The notes under the pieces: model-generated
Database searches by the model: none
The model's input: the letters and a program-made list of their open reading frames with translations, nothing else
What the model was told of the DNA's origin: nothing
In this document: one piece after another, positions 31,987 to 41,416 of the stretch
How the letters are laid out: each line of letters starts with the position of its first letter
How positions within the stretch are numbered: the first letter of the stretch is position 1
From: Dehalococcoidia bacterium
GTDB lineage: Bacteria; Chloroflexota; Dehalococcoidia; Tepidiformales; Tepidiformaceae
NCBI GenBank assembly: GCA_020853755.1
Contig: JADYYG010000014.1
Span: forward strand, 62,001 to 126,000
Direction: 5' to 3'
DNA length: 64,000 nt
Translations under genes and position numbers: made by a program

Positions 31987-33726
31987 ATGACCGCGCTGCC
32001 CCCGAACTCCGGAATGCCCACCACGCGTGGGCTCAACTTCTTCGACGCCGACCCGAACCTGTTCCACGCCCTCCGCGCCTATGCCGCACCCGGCGACGTC
32101 GAACGGGCGCTGCCCCACCTGCGCGAACTGGGGCGCATCGCCGGCTCCGAGCTGGACGAACTGGCCGCCCGCGCCGACGCGAACCCGCCCGTGCTGCGCA
32201 ACTTCGACGAGCACGGCAACCGGGTCGACGAGATCGTGTATGACCCGGCCTTCGTGCGCATGCAGGAGATCGGCTTCTCCGAGTTCGGGTTCGCGGCGAT
32301 GTCACACCGCGAAGGTGTGCTCGGCTGGCCGTCCCGCATCCCGCACGTCATCAAGTACGCGCTCTCGTACCTCTTCGTGCAGGGCGAATTCGGGCTGTTC
32401 TGCCCCATTTCGATGACCGATTCGGCCGCCCGCGTCATCGACCAGTTCGGCCCGGACGAACTGCGCCAGCGTTACCTGCCGGGACTGACCTCGACCACCT
32501 TTTCGTCCCTCCTCCAGTCCGCCCAGTTGCTCACCGAACGGACCGGCGGCAGCGACGTCGGCGCGAACGAGTGCGTGGCGCGCGAAGAGAACGGCCAGTG
32601 GCTGCTCACCGGCGAAAAGTGGTTCTGCTCGAACGTCGGCGCGGATATCCACCTCACCCTCGCGCGGCCGGTTGGCGCCGTCGCCGGGACGAAAGGCCTT
32701 GGCATGTTCCTCGTGCCGAAGACTCTCGCCGATGGCAGCCGGAACCGCTACACGGTCCGCCGCCTGAAGGAAAAGCTCGGCTCAAAGTCCATGCCGACCG
32801 GCGAGTACGAGTTCCACGACGCCGTCGGCTACTCGGTCGGGGACATCTCGCGCGGGTTCGCCCAGATGACCGAGATGATCAACGTCTCCCGGCTTTCGAA
32901 CGGCATGCGCGCCGCCGCCCTCATGCGCCGGTCGCTGCTCGAAGCGGTCACTCACGCCCGCGGACGGTCGGCTTTCGGCAAGGCGCTCGTCGACCTCCCG
33001 CTGATGCGCGAGCAACTCTTCGAGATGACGCTCGACGCCGAGTCGGCGCTCTCGATCGTGCTGTACGCCGCCCGCACTCTCGACGATGCCGACTCCGGCT
33101 CCGAGTTCCACGAGAAGGTCATCCGCATTGTCACGCCGCTCATCAAGTACGCCGTCTGCCGCCGTGCGCGGACCGTCGCCGGCATGTCGATGAACATTCG
33201 CGGCGGGAACGGGTACATCGAGGAATGGGTCAACGCCCGGCTCGTCCGCGATGCCCACCTCGGCAGCATCTGGGAGGGCTCGGAGAACGTCGTCGCGCTC
33301 GATGTTGCGCGCGCCGCAACCCGCAACCGCGCCCACGATGCACTCTTCCGCGACCTCGAATCGCGCCTCGACACGCTCACAGACCCCGAGGTTCTCCGCA
33401 TCTCCCAACCGGTGCGGCTCCGCCTGATGGAGGTCGCCTCCCGGTTCGAAGCCCTCCTTTCCGGCGACGCCGATCTCCGCGATGCGCGCATGACCGCCAT
33501 GTGTGACCGCCTGGCCGCGCTGACCTGCACGGTGCTGCTGCTGGGCGAAGCCGATGCTGAAGCACGCGCCGGACTCGGCTACCGCAAGCTCCTCATCGCC
33601 AACGAGTACCGCAAGCGCTACCTGGACCTCGTCGACCCCCTCGACCTCGGTGACGAAGGCATCACCTTCCTCGACGAAGTCCTCGACGGCGGCCGGGTGC
33701 CCGCTGCGGCGGTAGCGGGCTGGTAG
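31987..33726 (+). CDS. AidB-like acyl-CoA dehydrogenase
   Basis: 579 residues, longer than ordinary acyl-CoA dehydrogenases (about 385), as in the AidB subgroup with an extended C-terminus. FAD-site motifs: LTERTGGSDVGAN, WFCSNVGAD, and the C-terminal IRGGNGYIEEWVNARLVRD followed by GSIWEGSENVVALD. It oxidises an acyl-CoA or, like AidB, may act in protection of DNA; the substrate is unknown. Leaderless promoter TAGAAT. It is divergent from galK and followed by a Uma2 gene with its own -10. Confidence 0.82.
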   Translation: MTALPPNSGMPTTRGLNFFDADPNLFHALRAYAAPGDVERALPHLRELGRIAGSELDELAARADANPPVLRNFDEHGNRVDEIVYDPAFVRMQEIGFSEFGFAAMSHREGVLGWPSRIPHVIKYALSYLFVQGEFGLFCPISMTDSAARVIDQFGPDELRQRYLPGLTSTTFSSLLQSAQLLTERTGGSDVGANECVAREENGQWLLTGEKWFCSNVGADIHLTLARPVGAVAGTKGLGMFLVPKTLADGSRNRYTVRRLKEKLGSKSMPTGEYEFHDAVGYSVGDISRGFAQMTEMINVSRLSNGMRAAALMRRSLLEAVTHARGRSAFGKALVDLPLMREQLFEMTLDAESALSIVLYAARTLDDADSGSEFHEKVIRIVTPLIKYAVCRRARTVAGMSMNIRGGNGYIEEWVNARLVRDAHLGSIWEGSENVVALDVARAATRNRAHDALFRDLESRLDTLTDPEVLRISQPVRLRLMEVASRFEALLSGDADLRDARMTAMCDRLAALTCTVLLLGEADAEARAGLGYRKLLIANEYRKRYLDLVDPLDLGDEGITFLDEVLDGGRVPAAAVAGW

Positions 33727-33729
33727 AAT
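33724..33729 (+). promoter_or_regulatory. -10 hexamer TAGAAT, leaderless start
   Basis: TAGAAT overlaps the TAG stop codon of the acyl-CoA dehydrogenase and lies six bases before the Uma2 ATG, so an independent leaderless transcript is likely. Confidence 0.5.
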
Positions 33730-33735
33730 ACCGGC

Positions 33736-34350
33736 ATGGCATCGCCCCGGCCCAAGCTACGAATCCCTCCCCTGAACCAGGGCGACCAGCTATCGCACTC
33801 CGAGTTCGAACGCCGCAGGGGGCTCCATCCAGAGATAAAGAAGGCGGAGCTTATCAATGGACTGGTCTTTCTCGAGATGACGGTCGGCCCGGCGCACGCG
33901 GACGTGCACAAGATGGTGATGACCCTGCTCGGGGTGTACGAAGCGCGCCATCCCGAAACGCAGGCGCTGGACAACGCTACGGTCGTTCTCGGCGACGATG
34001 AAGTACAGCCGGACGCGCTCCTGCGCAGGCGCGAGGGTGGCCGGGCCGTCCTCGGTGATCAAAACATCCAGGGGCCGCCCGAACTCGTCATTGAGGTTGC
34101 AGCCTCGTCCTCGGCCTACGATGCCAACCTGAAGCGCCTGCTCTATGAGCGTGCGGGCGTTCAGGAATACGCGGTCCTTCAGATCTTCGAGCAGCAGGTC
34201 GACTGGTGGGTCGCCCGCGGCGACAGGTTCCAGCGAGTCCTGCCCGATAGCGCGGGCGTCTTCAGCAGTACCTTGTTTGACGGTCTCCGGCTGAACGCAA
34301 CCGCGATCTGGGCAGGAGAGATGGCGGCCGTCCTCGCCGCGCTCGACTGA
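33736..34350 (+). CDS. Uma2-family (DUF820) PD-(D/E)XK nuclease-like protein
   Basis: 204 residues. The restriction-endonuclease-like core is clear: EVQPDALL supplies the Asp, then GPPELVIEVAASSSAYD supplies the E-x-A/K-type site, followed by LKRLLYERAGVQEYAVLQ, the family's KxxxYxxxGVxEYW-like motif. The role of the family is unsettled; many copies exist in Chloroflexota and cyanobacteria. It overlaps the following HAD gene by one base. Confidence 0.82.
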   Translation: MASPRPKLRIPPLNQGDQLSHSEFERRRGLHPEIKKAELINGLVFLEMTVGPAHADVHKMVMTLLGVYEARHPETQALDNATVVLGDDEVQPDALLRRREGGRAVLGDQNIQGPPELVIEVAASSSAYDANLKRLLYERAGVQEYAVLQIFEQQVDWWVARGDRFQRVLPDSAGVFSSTLFDGLRLNATAIWAGEMAAVLAALD

Positions 34351-35054
34351 TGCCCTTCCGCGCCGTCCTCTTCGATGTCGGCGGGCCAATCGACACCGAA
34401 GTTCTCCACGAACAGGGAATCGACCGGGACCTCGTGAAGGCGTTCGCCGCTGCCGGCAGGGCGGTTTCACCCGCCGAACTGCAGGCGGCGAGCGACAGGG
34501 CCGTCGCAAGCTTCGCGCCCGACGCATACGCCGCGATGGCCTGGCAACTGTCCGGCCACGACCAGGTGCTGTTCGACCGCGCCTGGGCCATGTTCCGGGC
34601 CGGCGAAGCTGACCGCGCCGCTCGCCGCGGCGGTATCGAACTCCGCGCTGGGATAGGTGGCCTGCTCCGTGACCTCCGGGGACGGGGGCTGAAACTCGGG
34701 CTCGCCGCGAACCAGCCGTCACGTGTGGTCGCCGCACTCGAGGCGCACGGCCTCGCGGGCCTGTTCGACTACCGCCAGGTCAGCGGCCACCACGGGTTCC
34801 GAAAGCCCGATGTCCGGCTCTTCCTCCACTCCTGCGAAGCCCTCGAAGTCGCCCCGGCCGAGTGCGTGATGGTTGGCGACCGCATCGACAACGACATCGC
34901 GCCCGCGAAGCTGCTCGGCATGGCGGCCGTCCTCTTTCGCACCGGCCGCCACCGCAACCAACAGACACGCTCGCCCGCCGAACTCCCGGACGCCGAAGCG
35001 CACGACGTCCCAACACTGGGGGCCGCCCTCGGGACCTTGCTGAGCCGCCCCTGA
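34350..35054 (+). CDS. HAD-superfamily hydrolase
   Basis: 234 residues: motif I FDVGGPIDTE, where Gly replaces the usual second Asp as in YihX-type members; motif II GLAANQPS; motif III FRKPDVRLF; motif IV VMVGDRIDNDIAPAK. It is probably a phosphatase of small sugars or nucleotides. Loss of the second motif I Asp, the usual acid/base, may lower or change activity. Start and Uma2 stop share one base (TGATG). Confidence 0.8.
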   Translation: MPFRAVLFDVGGPIDTEVLHEQGIDRDLVKAFAAAGRAVSPAELQAASDRAVASFAPDAYAAMAWQLSGHDQVLFDRAWAMFRAGEADRAARRGGIELRAGIGGLLRDLRGRGLKLGLAANQPSRVVAALEAHGLAGLFDYRQVSGHHGFRKPDVRLFLHSCEALEVAPAECVMVGDRIDNDIAPAKLLGMAAVLFRTGRHRNQQTRSPAELPDAEAHDVPTLGAALGTLLSRP

Positions 35055-35056
35055 GC

Positions 35057-36028
35057 CTACTGGAACTGCGCCCGCCCGCCGCCGCGGAGGCGCGGGTCGA
35101 GCAGGTCGCGGAGCGCGTCGCCGAGCATATTGAAGCCGAAGACGGCGAGGCTCAGGGCAATGCCGGGGCCGAGCGCCAGCCAGGGCGCCTGCGTCATGAA
35201 TGCACGGGCTTCTCGGTTCAGCATGCCGCCCCACGACGGGACGTTCGGAGGAACGCCGAAGCCGAGGAAGCTGAGCGAGGCTTCGAGGAGGATGGCCGTG
35301 CCGAAGCCGAGTGTTGCCAGCGTAATCACCGGCGGGAGAATGTTCGGCAATACGTGCACGAAGATGATCCGCGCGTGCCCGCACCCCAGGGCCCGAGAGG
35401 CTTCGACGTACGTCAGGCCCGTGACTGCCAGCACCGTGCTCCGGATGATGCGCGACGAGCCGACGCCGAGCAGGATGCCGATGCTGATGACGAGCAGGAT
35501 GACCTGTGTGGAGAGGATGCCCTCCTTCGGCAGACCCGGCGCGTGTGAGTCACGGAAAATGGCGATCACCGCGAGCAGGAAGATCAGCCCGGGAAACGCG
35601 ATGAAGGCGTCGACCGCCCGCTGCAGCACCATGTCAAGCCATCCGCCGAAGTAGCCGCTCAGCGTTCCGACTGTCACCGCCAGCAGCATTGAAGTCAGCA
35701 CCGAGAGCATGCCCACCCACATGGACACGCGCGCTCCGTAGACGATGCGCGCGAATACGTCGCGGCCGAGGTTGTCCGTGCCGATCGGGTGCGCCAGCGT
35801 GGGCCCGGCCAGCCGGGAGCCTGCGCCGAGTTCGTTCGGGCCGTACGGCACGAGCGAGGCGCCAATTGCGGCGATGGCGATGACGAGCACAATCACCGCC
35901 CCTGCCAGCCCGAGCGGCTTCTCCCGCAGGAGCCGCTGGAGAACGTCCACGAACCCGCCAGGCCGTCGCGGGGCGCGTTTCGTGGCAAGGTCGAGGTCGA
36001 GAGCGAGCGCCGTTTGTTCGCGTGCCAT
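35057..36028 (-). CDS. Oligopeptide-type ABC permease (DppC-like)
   Basis: 323 residues, about six membrane spans, with the N-terminal cytoplasmic segment and large extracytoplasmic loop GTDNLGRDVFARIVYGARVS of DppC/OppC proteins. The ATPase-coupling EAA loop reads EASRALGCGHARIIFVHVLP. It forms the translocation pore with the DppB-like protein encoded 12 bases upstream. No ATPase gene follows; the next gene is convergent. Confidence 0.9.
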   Translation of the reverse strand: MAREQTALALDLDLATKRAPRRPGGFVDVLQRLLREKPLGLAGAVIVLVIAIAAIGASLVPYGPNELGAGSRLAGPTLAHPIGTDNLGRDVFARIVYGARVSMWVGMLSVLTSMLLAVTVGTLSGYFGGWLDMVLQRAVDAFIAFPGLIFLLAVIAIFRDSHAPGLPKEGILSTQVILLVISIGILLGVGSSRIIRSTVLAVTGLTYVEASRALGCGHARIIFVHVLPNILPPVITLATLGFGTAILLEASLSFLGFGVPPNVPSWGGMLNREARAFMTQAPWLALGPGIALSLAVFGFNMLGDALRDLLDPRLRGGGRAQFQ

Positions 36029-36040
36029 GGCCTGCTCCCC

Positions 36041-36988
36041 CTACGAATACCGTATGCGCGGATCGAGCCACGCATAGGAAAGGTCAACGATGAGGTTGAC
36101 CACGACGATGACGCTGGCCAGCACGAGGACCACGCCCTGGACGCTCGGATAGTCACGCTGGAGGATGGCGCCGACGAAGAAGCGGCCGACTCCGGGCATG
36201 TTGAAGATGGTCTCGAGGATGATCGTCCCACTGACCGCCGTGCCAACCTGCAGGCCGACGATTGTGATCACGGGGATGAGCGCGTTCTTCATCGCGTGGC
36301 GGTAGATGACTGACCGTTCGCGGAGGCCTTTCGCCCACGCCGTGCGGATGTAGTCCTGGCGCAACACCTCGAGCATCATCGTCCGGGTGAGCCGCATGAC
36401 GCCCCCGGCAAGCGCGAGGCCAAGCAGTGTGGCTGGCGCGAGGAAGTAGTAGAGGTGAGACACCGGTCCGTCAGACCAGCCCTTGTAGATGAGCGGAGGC
36501 GTCCAACCCCACTTCGGCCCGAAAACAATGATGATCGTCGCACTGAAGAAGTAGGGCACCGAGAGCGCGAGGATGGAGAAACTCCGCGCCACGTAATCGC
36601 TGATCGTGTCCTGGCGGATGGCGGAGATGATCCCTACCGGCAGCGAGACGCAGAGCCCGATGAGGATGGCCATCACCCCGAACTCGGCGGTCACCGGGAG
36701 CCTGCGCCCGAGTTCGTCGGTTACCGGCGTTGTCGTCCACGGGGAGACGCCCAGGTCGCCGTGCGCCACGTTCCAGACGTACTTCGCGAACTGCTTGGGG
36801 ATCGGTTCATCGAGCCCGAGTTGCTGTTCGAGTTTCGCGCGGTCCTCGGCGGTCGCATACGGCCGGTCGGCCATCATCGTATCGACCAGGCTGCCGGGGA
36901 CGATGCGCAGCATCATGAACGTCATAAACATGACGATCAGGACGGTAGGAAGCGCCAGCAGGATGCGCCGCAGGATGTACTTGGTCAT
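36041..36988 (-). CDS. Oligopeptide-type ABC permease (DppB-like)
   Basis: 315 residues with six spans. Begins TKYILRRILLALPTVLIVMF as in DppB/OppB; the EAA loop is DYIRTAWAKGLRERSVIYRH. It lies between the binding-protein gene (72 bases upstream) and the DppC-like gene, a clear operon order SBP-B-C. Confidence 0.92.
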   Translation of the reverse strand: MTKYILRRILLALPTVLIVMFMTFMMLRIVPGSLVDTMMADRPYATAEDRAKLEQQLGLDEPIPKQFAKYVWNVAHGDLGVSPWTTTPVTDELGRRLPVTAEFGVMAILIGLCVSLPVGIISAIRQDTISDYVARSFSILALSVPYFFSATIIIVFGPKWGWTPPLIYKGWSDGPVSHLYYFLAPATLLGLALAGGVMRLTRTMMLEVLRQDYIRTAWAKGLRERSVIYRHAMKNALIPVITIVGLQVGTAVSGTIILETIFNMPGVGRFFVGAILQRDYPSVQGVVLVLASVIVVVNLIVDLSYAWLDPRIRYS

Positions 36989-37060
36989 AGGGCAGGCCGT
37001 CCTGGCCGGCGCCGCAGCGAGGGGGATGCCACGGCGCCGGCAGATGGATAGCGGAGTGGG

Positions 37061-38740
37061 TCAGGAACTCATCCAGGCGGTCGCCTTGCGGCCGTCGTAG
37101 AGGTCCGTCGGGAAGAACCAGTTCTTGATCTTCTTGTCCACGAAGATGTGGTTGTTCGTCGTGTACATGAACTTCATACAGAACTCATTCACAATCTTCG
37201 TCTGGACGTCCTGGACAATCTGCTGGCGCTTCGGGGTATCCAACTCCTGTGCCTGCTTGTCAATGAGGGCGAAAATGTCCTCATTGTAGTGCTTGTAGTA
37301 AGTGGAGTTCCGGCCGAAGTAGGATGACAGGTTCTCATCCGGATCCGGGTTGTTGAGCGGCGTGTGATGTGAGAACTGGTAGTCGTAGGCGTACGTCTTA
37401 TTATAGTACGCCGCCAGTTCCATCGGCTGGAGCGTGATTTCCACCCCGATCTTTGCCAGTTGCTCCTTCAGCACCTCGCCGATCTGATCCGCCTGGGGGC
37501 TGCCTGTGGCCCAGATCATCGTCCCCGCCACCTTCGGGTTCCCGGCTGCCGACATCAGGTCCTTCGCCTTCTTCAGGTCGAACGGCGCGAGGTCGTTCTT
37601 CAGCGCCCAGAGGGGATAGATCGGGAGTATCGGCCCGTAAGCAGGGATGCCGTCCTTCGAGTACACGAGGTCGAGCACCTGCTGGGCGTCAACCGCCCGC
37701 ACGATGGCCTCGCGCACCTTGGGGTCGGTAAACGGCGCGACGTACGGCTTGTCCTTTGTCGTCGGCATCATGCGCATCTGCTTCCAGAACTGGCTCGGCA
37801 CCGCGCGGTACTCCGAGTCCTTCGAACGAGCGTCCTTGATGCGCGAAAGCTGGGCCTGGCCAAAGACGCCGGCATCGACCTGCTTATTGATGTACAGCGT
37901 CGCCGCAGTATCCGGGTCCACCGCGATGATATAGGAGATGCCGTCGAGGTACGGAAGCGCCTTGTCCCGGTAGTCCGGGTTCTTCACGAGGTCGATCTTC
38001 ACGTCCTTCTGCCACTCTCTGAAGATGAACGGCCCGGTGCCGACGGCGTGCTCCGTGAGGTCGCCCCACTTCTCCACGCTGGCCCGGTCGATCATGACCG
38101 TCCACGGGCTGGCGATGTAGCTGAGGAACGGAGCGTACGGCGCCTTCGTCTTGAAGATGATGGTGTTGTCGTCCGGCGTCGTGATGCTGTCGAGCCGGTT
38201 GAGGAAGTAGTAGGCGTGCTGGAACTTCCCGGCCTGGTCCGTCGACTGCCGTTCAATGGAGTACTTCACGTCGGCCGATGTGAAGGCGCGGCCGTTTGCG
38301 GGCTCGACGTTCTGGAACTTGATGCCCGGCTTCAGCTTGAAGGTGAACGTCTGCGGATCGGCCTGCTCGGGGAGCGCTGCCGCCAGCTCGGTCTCGATCT
38401 TCGAAAAGTCTGGCGACCACTTCAGCATCGCCTCATTCGTGCAGTCGGTGACTGCGGTGTTGTAGGGGAAGGTGTCGAAGTAGGGATCCAGGCTGCGGGG
38501 CGAACCGCCCATGTGGATCTTGAAGACACCACCGGGCTTGGGGGTTTCGCCGCTCGGCGTCGCGCCGCCCGGGATGGTCGCAGGAATGGTGGGTTGGCCG
38601 CCATTGCCTGAGTCGTCGTCATCGTCGTCGCCGCAGCCCACGAGGGCGGCAGCGCTGAGGCCGGCAATCGAAAGGCCCGCCCCCTGGAACACCGTGCGCC
38701 GCGAGTACCGCCGCTTCCAATAGTTGGATTGTTCCGCCAT
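37061..38740 (-). CDS. Oligopeptide-type ABC substrate-binding lipoprotein
   Basis: 559 residues. Tat-like RR motif YSRRTVFQGAGLS, lipobox ending LVGC, then a Gly-Asp run and a Pro/Gly/Thr-rich tether; mature family 5 fold (FKIHMGGSPRSLDPYFDTFP near its start). It delivers peptides or oligosaccharides to the DppB/C pair. The neighbouring GH3 glycosidase, transcribed divergently, makes a sugar ligand possible, since family 5 proteins of this kind also bind oligosaccharides; this is inference. Confidence 0.9.
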   Translation of the reverse strand: MAEQSNYWKRRYSRRTVFQGAGLSIAGLSAAALVGCGDDDDDDSGNGGQPTIPATIPGGATPSGETPKPGGVFKIHMGGSPRSLDPYFDTFPYNTAVTDCTNEAMLKWSPDFSKIETELAAALPEQADPQTFTFKLKPGIKFQNVEPANGRAFTSADVKYSIERQSTDQAGKFQHAYYFLNRLDSITTPDDNTIIFKTKAPYAPFLSYIASPWTVMIDRASVEKWGDLTEHAVGTGPFIFREWQKDVKIDLVKNPDYRDKALPYLDGISYIIAVDPDTAATLYINKQVDAGVFGQAQLSRIKDARSKDSEYRAVPSQFWKQMRMMPTTKDKPYVAPFTDPKVREAIVRAVDAQQVLDLVYSKDGIPAYGPILPIYPLWALKNDLAPFDLKKAKDLMSAAGNPKVAGTMIWATGSPQADQIGEVLKEQLAKIGVEITLQPMELAAYYNKTYAYDYQFSHHTPLNNPDPDENLSSYFGRNSTYYKHYNEDIFALIDKQAQELDTPKRQQIVQDVQTKIVNEFCMKFMYTTNNHIFVDKKIKNWFFPTDLYDGRKATAWMSS

Positions 38741-38793
38741 TCAGATTGCCTCCTTCTTGTCAGATCCATAGGGCTGTGACCCCAGATTGGCCA

Positions 38794-38821
38794 ACAATAC
38801 CCGGCCGAAAGAAGTTGTCAA
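38794..38821 (-). promoter_or_regulatory. Sigma-70-type promoter TTGACA-16-TATTGT
   Basis: Minus strand: a consensus -35 TTGACA (38816-38821) and -10 TATTGT (38794-38799), 16 bases apart, upstream of the binding-protein/permease operon. It is the best two-box promoter seen in the window. Confidence 0.7.
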
Positions 38822-38905
38822 GAATAGGCAACTGTTTCTGTGCATATCGATTTCACGTATCGAATAGTCTTCGAGAATGAACTGCGCCCGCCCGCCGCTG
38901 GCCCC

Positions 38906-38911
38906 TATACT
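38906..38911 (+). promoter_or_regulatory. -10 hexamer TATACT of the GH3 gene
   Basis: TATACT lies 35 bases before the glycosidase ATG with GGAGG at 38936-38940 in the leader. No clear -35 is present. Confidence 0.4.
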
Positions 38912-38946
38912 GCGGCGGCTGCCGGGGTCCCGGCTGGAGGGTTGTG

Positions 38947-41400
38947 ATGCTTGACGATGCCAGCGAACGCCGGATTGAGGAGCTGATTGCCGCCCTCACG
39001 GCCGAGGAGAAGGTGTCCCTCGTTGGCGGCGCCGATGCCTGGCGAACCAACCCGGTCCCCCGCCTCGGCATCCCGGCAATCAAGGTGACCGACGGCCCGC
39101 ATGGAGCGCGCGGCGGGACCGTTGGCGAAAAGTCGGCGGCGGCGTTCCCCTGCGGCACGGCCCTTGGGGCCACCTGGGACCCGGCCCTGGTTTACGAGGT
39201 TGGCGCGGCCATCGGACAGGAGGCGCGCACGAAGTCCTGCGAGGTCCTCCTCGCGCCCACCCTGAATATCCACCGCCACCCGCTGGCCGGCCGCAATTTC
39301 GAGTGCTACTCCGAAGATCCGTTCCTCGTCTCCCGCATGGGGGTCGCCTTCATCCAGGGCGTCCAGTCCCAGGGTGTCGCGGCCACGGCGAAGCACTTCG
39401 TCTGCAACGATTCCGAGTTCGAACGCATGACGATCTCCTCGGAAGTTGGCGAGCGCGCCTTGCATGAGGTCTACCTCGCCCCGTTCGACGCCGTGGTGCG
39501 CGAGGCTGAGCCGTGGGCGGCGATGTCGGCTTACAACCGCATCAACGGCACAAGCGCATCGCAGAACGCCGAACTCATTGCGCTGCTGAAGGACGGTTGG
39601 GGGTTCGATGGCCTGTTGATGTCGGACTGGTTCGGCACGTACAGCCTCGACGCCGTGGCGGCCGGGTTGGACCTCGAAATGCCGGGCCGGCCGCGCTTCT
39701 TCGGCCGCCGCCTGCAGGCCGCCCTCGAATCCGGCCAGATCCCGGCTTCGGCGCTCGATGACAAAGTCCGGCGGCTACTGCGGCTGGCGATGCGAACGGG
39801 CGCCTTCGAAGGCAGCGGCGAAGCGGAGGAGCAGGCGGTTGACAGGCCAGAGCACCGCGCGCTCATCCGCCGCGCGTCGATCGAGTCGACCGTCCTGCTG
39901 AAGAACGACGGCGGGCGGCTCCCGCTCGAACTCGAACCCGCGGCCATCGTCGCGCTCATCGGGCCGCATGCAGACAAGATCTGCATGATGGGCGGCGGCA
40001 GTTCGGCGGTGGAGCCGCACCACGCGACCTCGCTGGCGGCCGCGCTGCGTGACCAACTCGATCCGGAACAGCGCGTCGAGCACGAGCCGGGCGTCATCAT
40101 CCATCGCAACGTGCCGGTCCTCGCCGATGTCAGCGCCGCGGACGGCACGCCAGGCGTGGAGGTCGAGTACTTCGCCAACCCCGGGTTCGAAGGCGAACCG
40201 GCGGTAAGGCAGCGCGCGCGCCGCTTCGAGCTGCGCTGGATCGCCAGCAACGCGCCGGTCGGGGGTCAGTTCACGCTGCGCGCCCGCGCGACGTATGTTG
40301 CCGGGGAGAGCGGCGAGCACCGTTTCACGCTCACGAGTTCGGGGCTGTCGCGGCTGTTCGTCGATGGAGCACTCCTCGTCGACAATTGGACCGAGCAGGC
40401 GCCGGGCACGTCCTTCTACGGCGAAGGCAGCGGCGAGAAGGGTGGCCTCATCACACTGGAGGCCGGGTCGCGCCACGAGATCGTGCTTGAATACCAGGCG
40501 CCGGTCCGGTCCGGTATCTCCGGTGTTACCGTCGGGTGCCAGCCGCCGATCCCCGACCGCCTGTTCGAACGCGCGGTTGAGTTAGCGCGGCGTGCCGACG
40601 TCGCGGTCTTTGTCGCCAGCCTCACTCCGGAATGGGAAGGCGAAGGAGGCGACCGCCGTTCGCTCGCACTGCCCGGAGACCAGGACGAACTCATCCGGCA
40701 GGTGTGTGCGGCGAACCCGCGGACCGTCGTCGTGCTCAATGCTGGGTCGCCGGTGGCCATGCCGTGGCTCGATGCGGCGCCGGCCGTGCTCCAGTGCTGG
40801 TACCCCGGTCAGGAAGGCGGCGAAGCGCTCGCTGACCTGTTGACCGGCGCGGCTGAGCCGGGCGGCCGCCTGCCAACCACGTTCGCGCACCGCGTCGAGG
40901 ACCATCCTTCGAACCTGACCTACCCCGGCGAAGCGGGCGCAGTCAGCTATGGCGAAGGCGTCTTCGTCGGCTACCGGGCCTTCGATCGAACCGGGATTGC
41001 GCCGCTCTTCCCGTTTGGCTTCGGGCTGGGGTACACGACATTCGCGTGGGCGAACCCCGCACTCGACCGTGCTGAGATCCGGCCGGGCGAGGGCGTCCGT
41101 GTCTCAGTCGACGTAACGAACACCGGGACACGGCCCGGCGCCGAAGTCGTCCAGGTCTACCTGCGGGACGTGCAGTCATCGCTGTTGCGGCCGGACAAGG
41201 AACTGAGGGGCTTCGCGAAGGTTCGTCTGAACCCGGGCGAAACCACTCGCGTCACGGTCGACCTCGATGCTCGCGCCTTCGCCGCGTGGGACCCGCGGGC
41301 GCACGATTGGGTGGCCGAAGCCGGTGACTTCGAGGTCATCGTCGCCCACGATGCGGCGCACCTGGAAGCCACGCTCCCGTTGCGCCTGCTCGAGGGCTAA
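38947..41400 (+). CDS. Glycoside hydrolase family 3 with PA14 domain
   Basis: 817 residues, no signal peptide, so probably cytoplasmic. N-terminal TIM barrel (VTDGPHGARG, KHFVCNDSEFER) with nucleophile Asp227 in LLMSDWFG; a PA14 carbohydrate-binding insert at about 400-545 (VEYFANPGFEGE ... RLFVDGALLVDNW); the second GH3 domain around it; and a C-terminal fibronectin III-like domain (VSVDVTNTGTRPGAEVVQVY). It cleaves beta-glucosides or related beta-glycosides. GGAGG sets ATG 38947 over the GTG one codon earlier. Confidence 0.92.
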   Translation: MLDDASERRIEELIAALTAEEKVSLVGGADAWRTNPVPRLGIPAIKVTDGPHGARGGTVGEKSAAAFPCGTALGATWDPALVYEVGAAIGQEARTKSCEVLLAPTLNIHRHPLAGRNFECYSEDPFLVSRMGVAFIQGVQSQGVAATAKHFVCNDSEFERMTISSEVGERALHEVYLAPFDAVVREAEPWAAMSAYNRINGTSASQNAELIALLKDGWGFDGLLMSDWFGTYSLDAVAAGLDLEMPGRPRFFGRRLQAALESGQIPASALDDKVRRLLRLAMRTGAFEGSGEAEEQAVDRPEHRALIRRASIESTVLLKNDGGRLPLELEPAAIVALIGPHADKICMMGGGSSAVEPHHATSLAAALRDQLDPEQRVEHEPGVIIHRNVPVLADVSAADGTPGVEVEYFANPGFEGEPAVRQRARRFELRWIASNAPVGGQFTLRARATYVAGESGEHRFTLTSSGLSRLFVDGALLVDNWTEQAPGTSFYGEGSGEKGGLITLEAGSRHEIVLEYQAPVRSGISGVTVGCQPPIPDRLFERAVELARRADVAVFVASLTPEWEGEGGDRRSLALPGDQDELIRQVCAANPRTVVVLNAGSPVAMPWLDAAPAVLQCWYPGQEGGEALADLLTGAAEPGGRLPTTFAHRVEDHPSNLTYPGEAGAVSYGEGVFVGYRAFDRTGIAPLFPFGFGLGYTTFAWANPALDRAEIRPGEGVRVSVDVTNTGTRPGAEVVQVYLRDVQSSLLRPDKELRGFAKVRLNPGETTRVTVDLDARAFAAWDPRAHDWVAEAGDFEVIVAHDAAHLEATLPLRLLEG

Positions 41401-41416
41401 GTCCGGCTGCCGCGGG

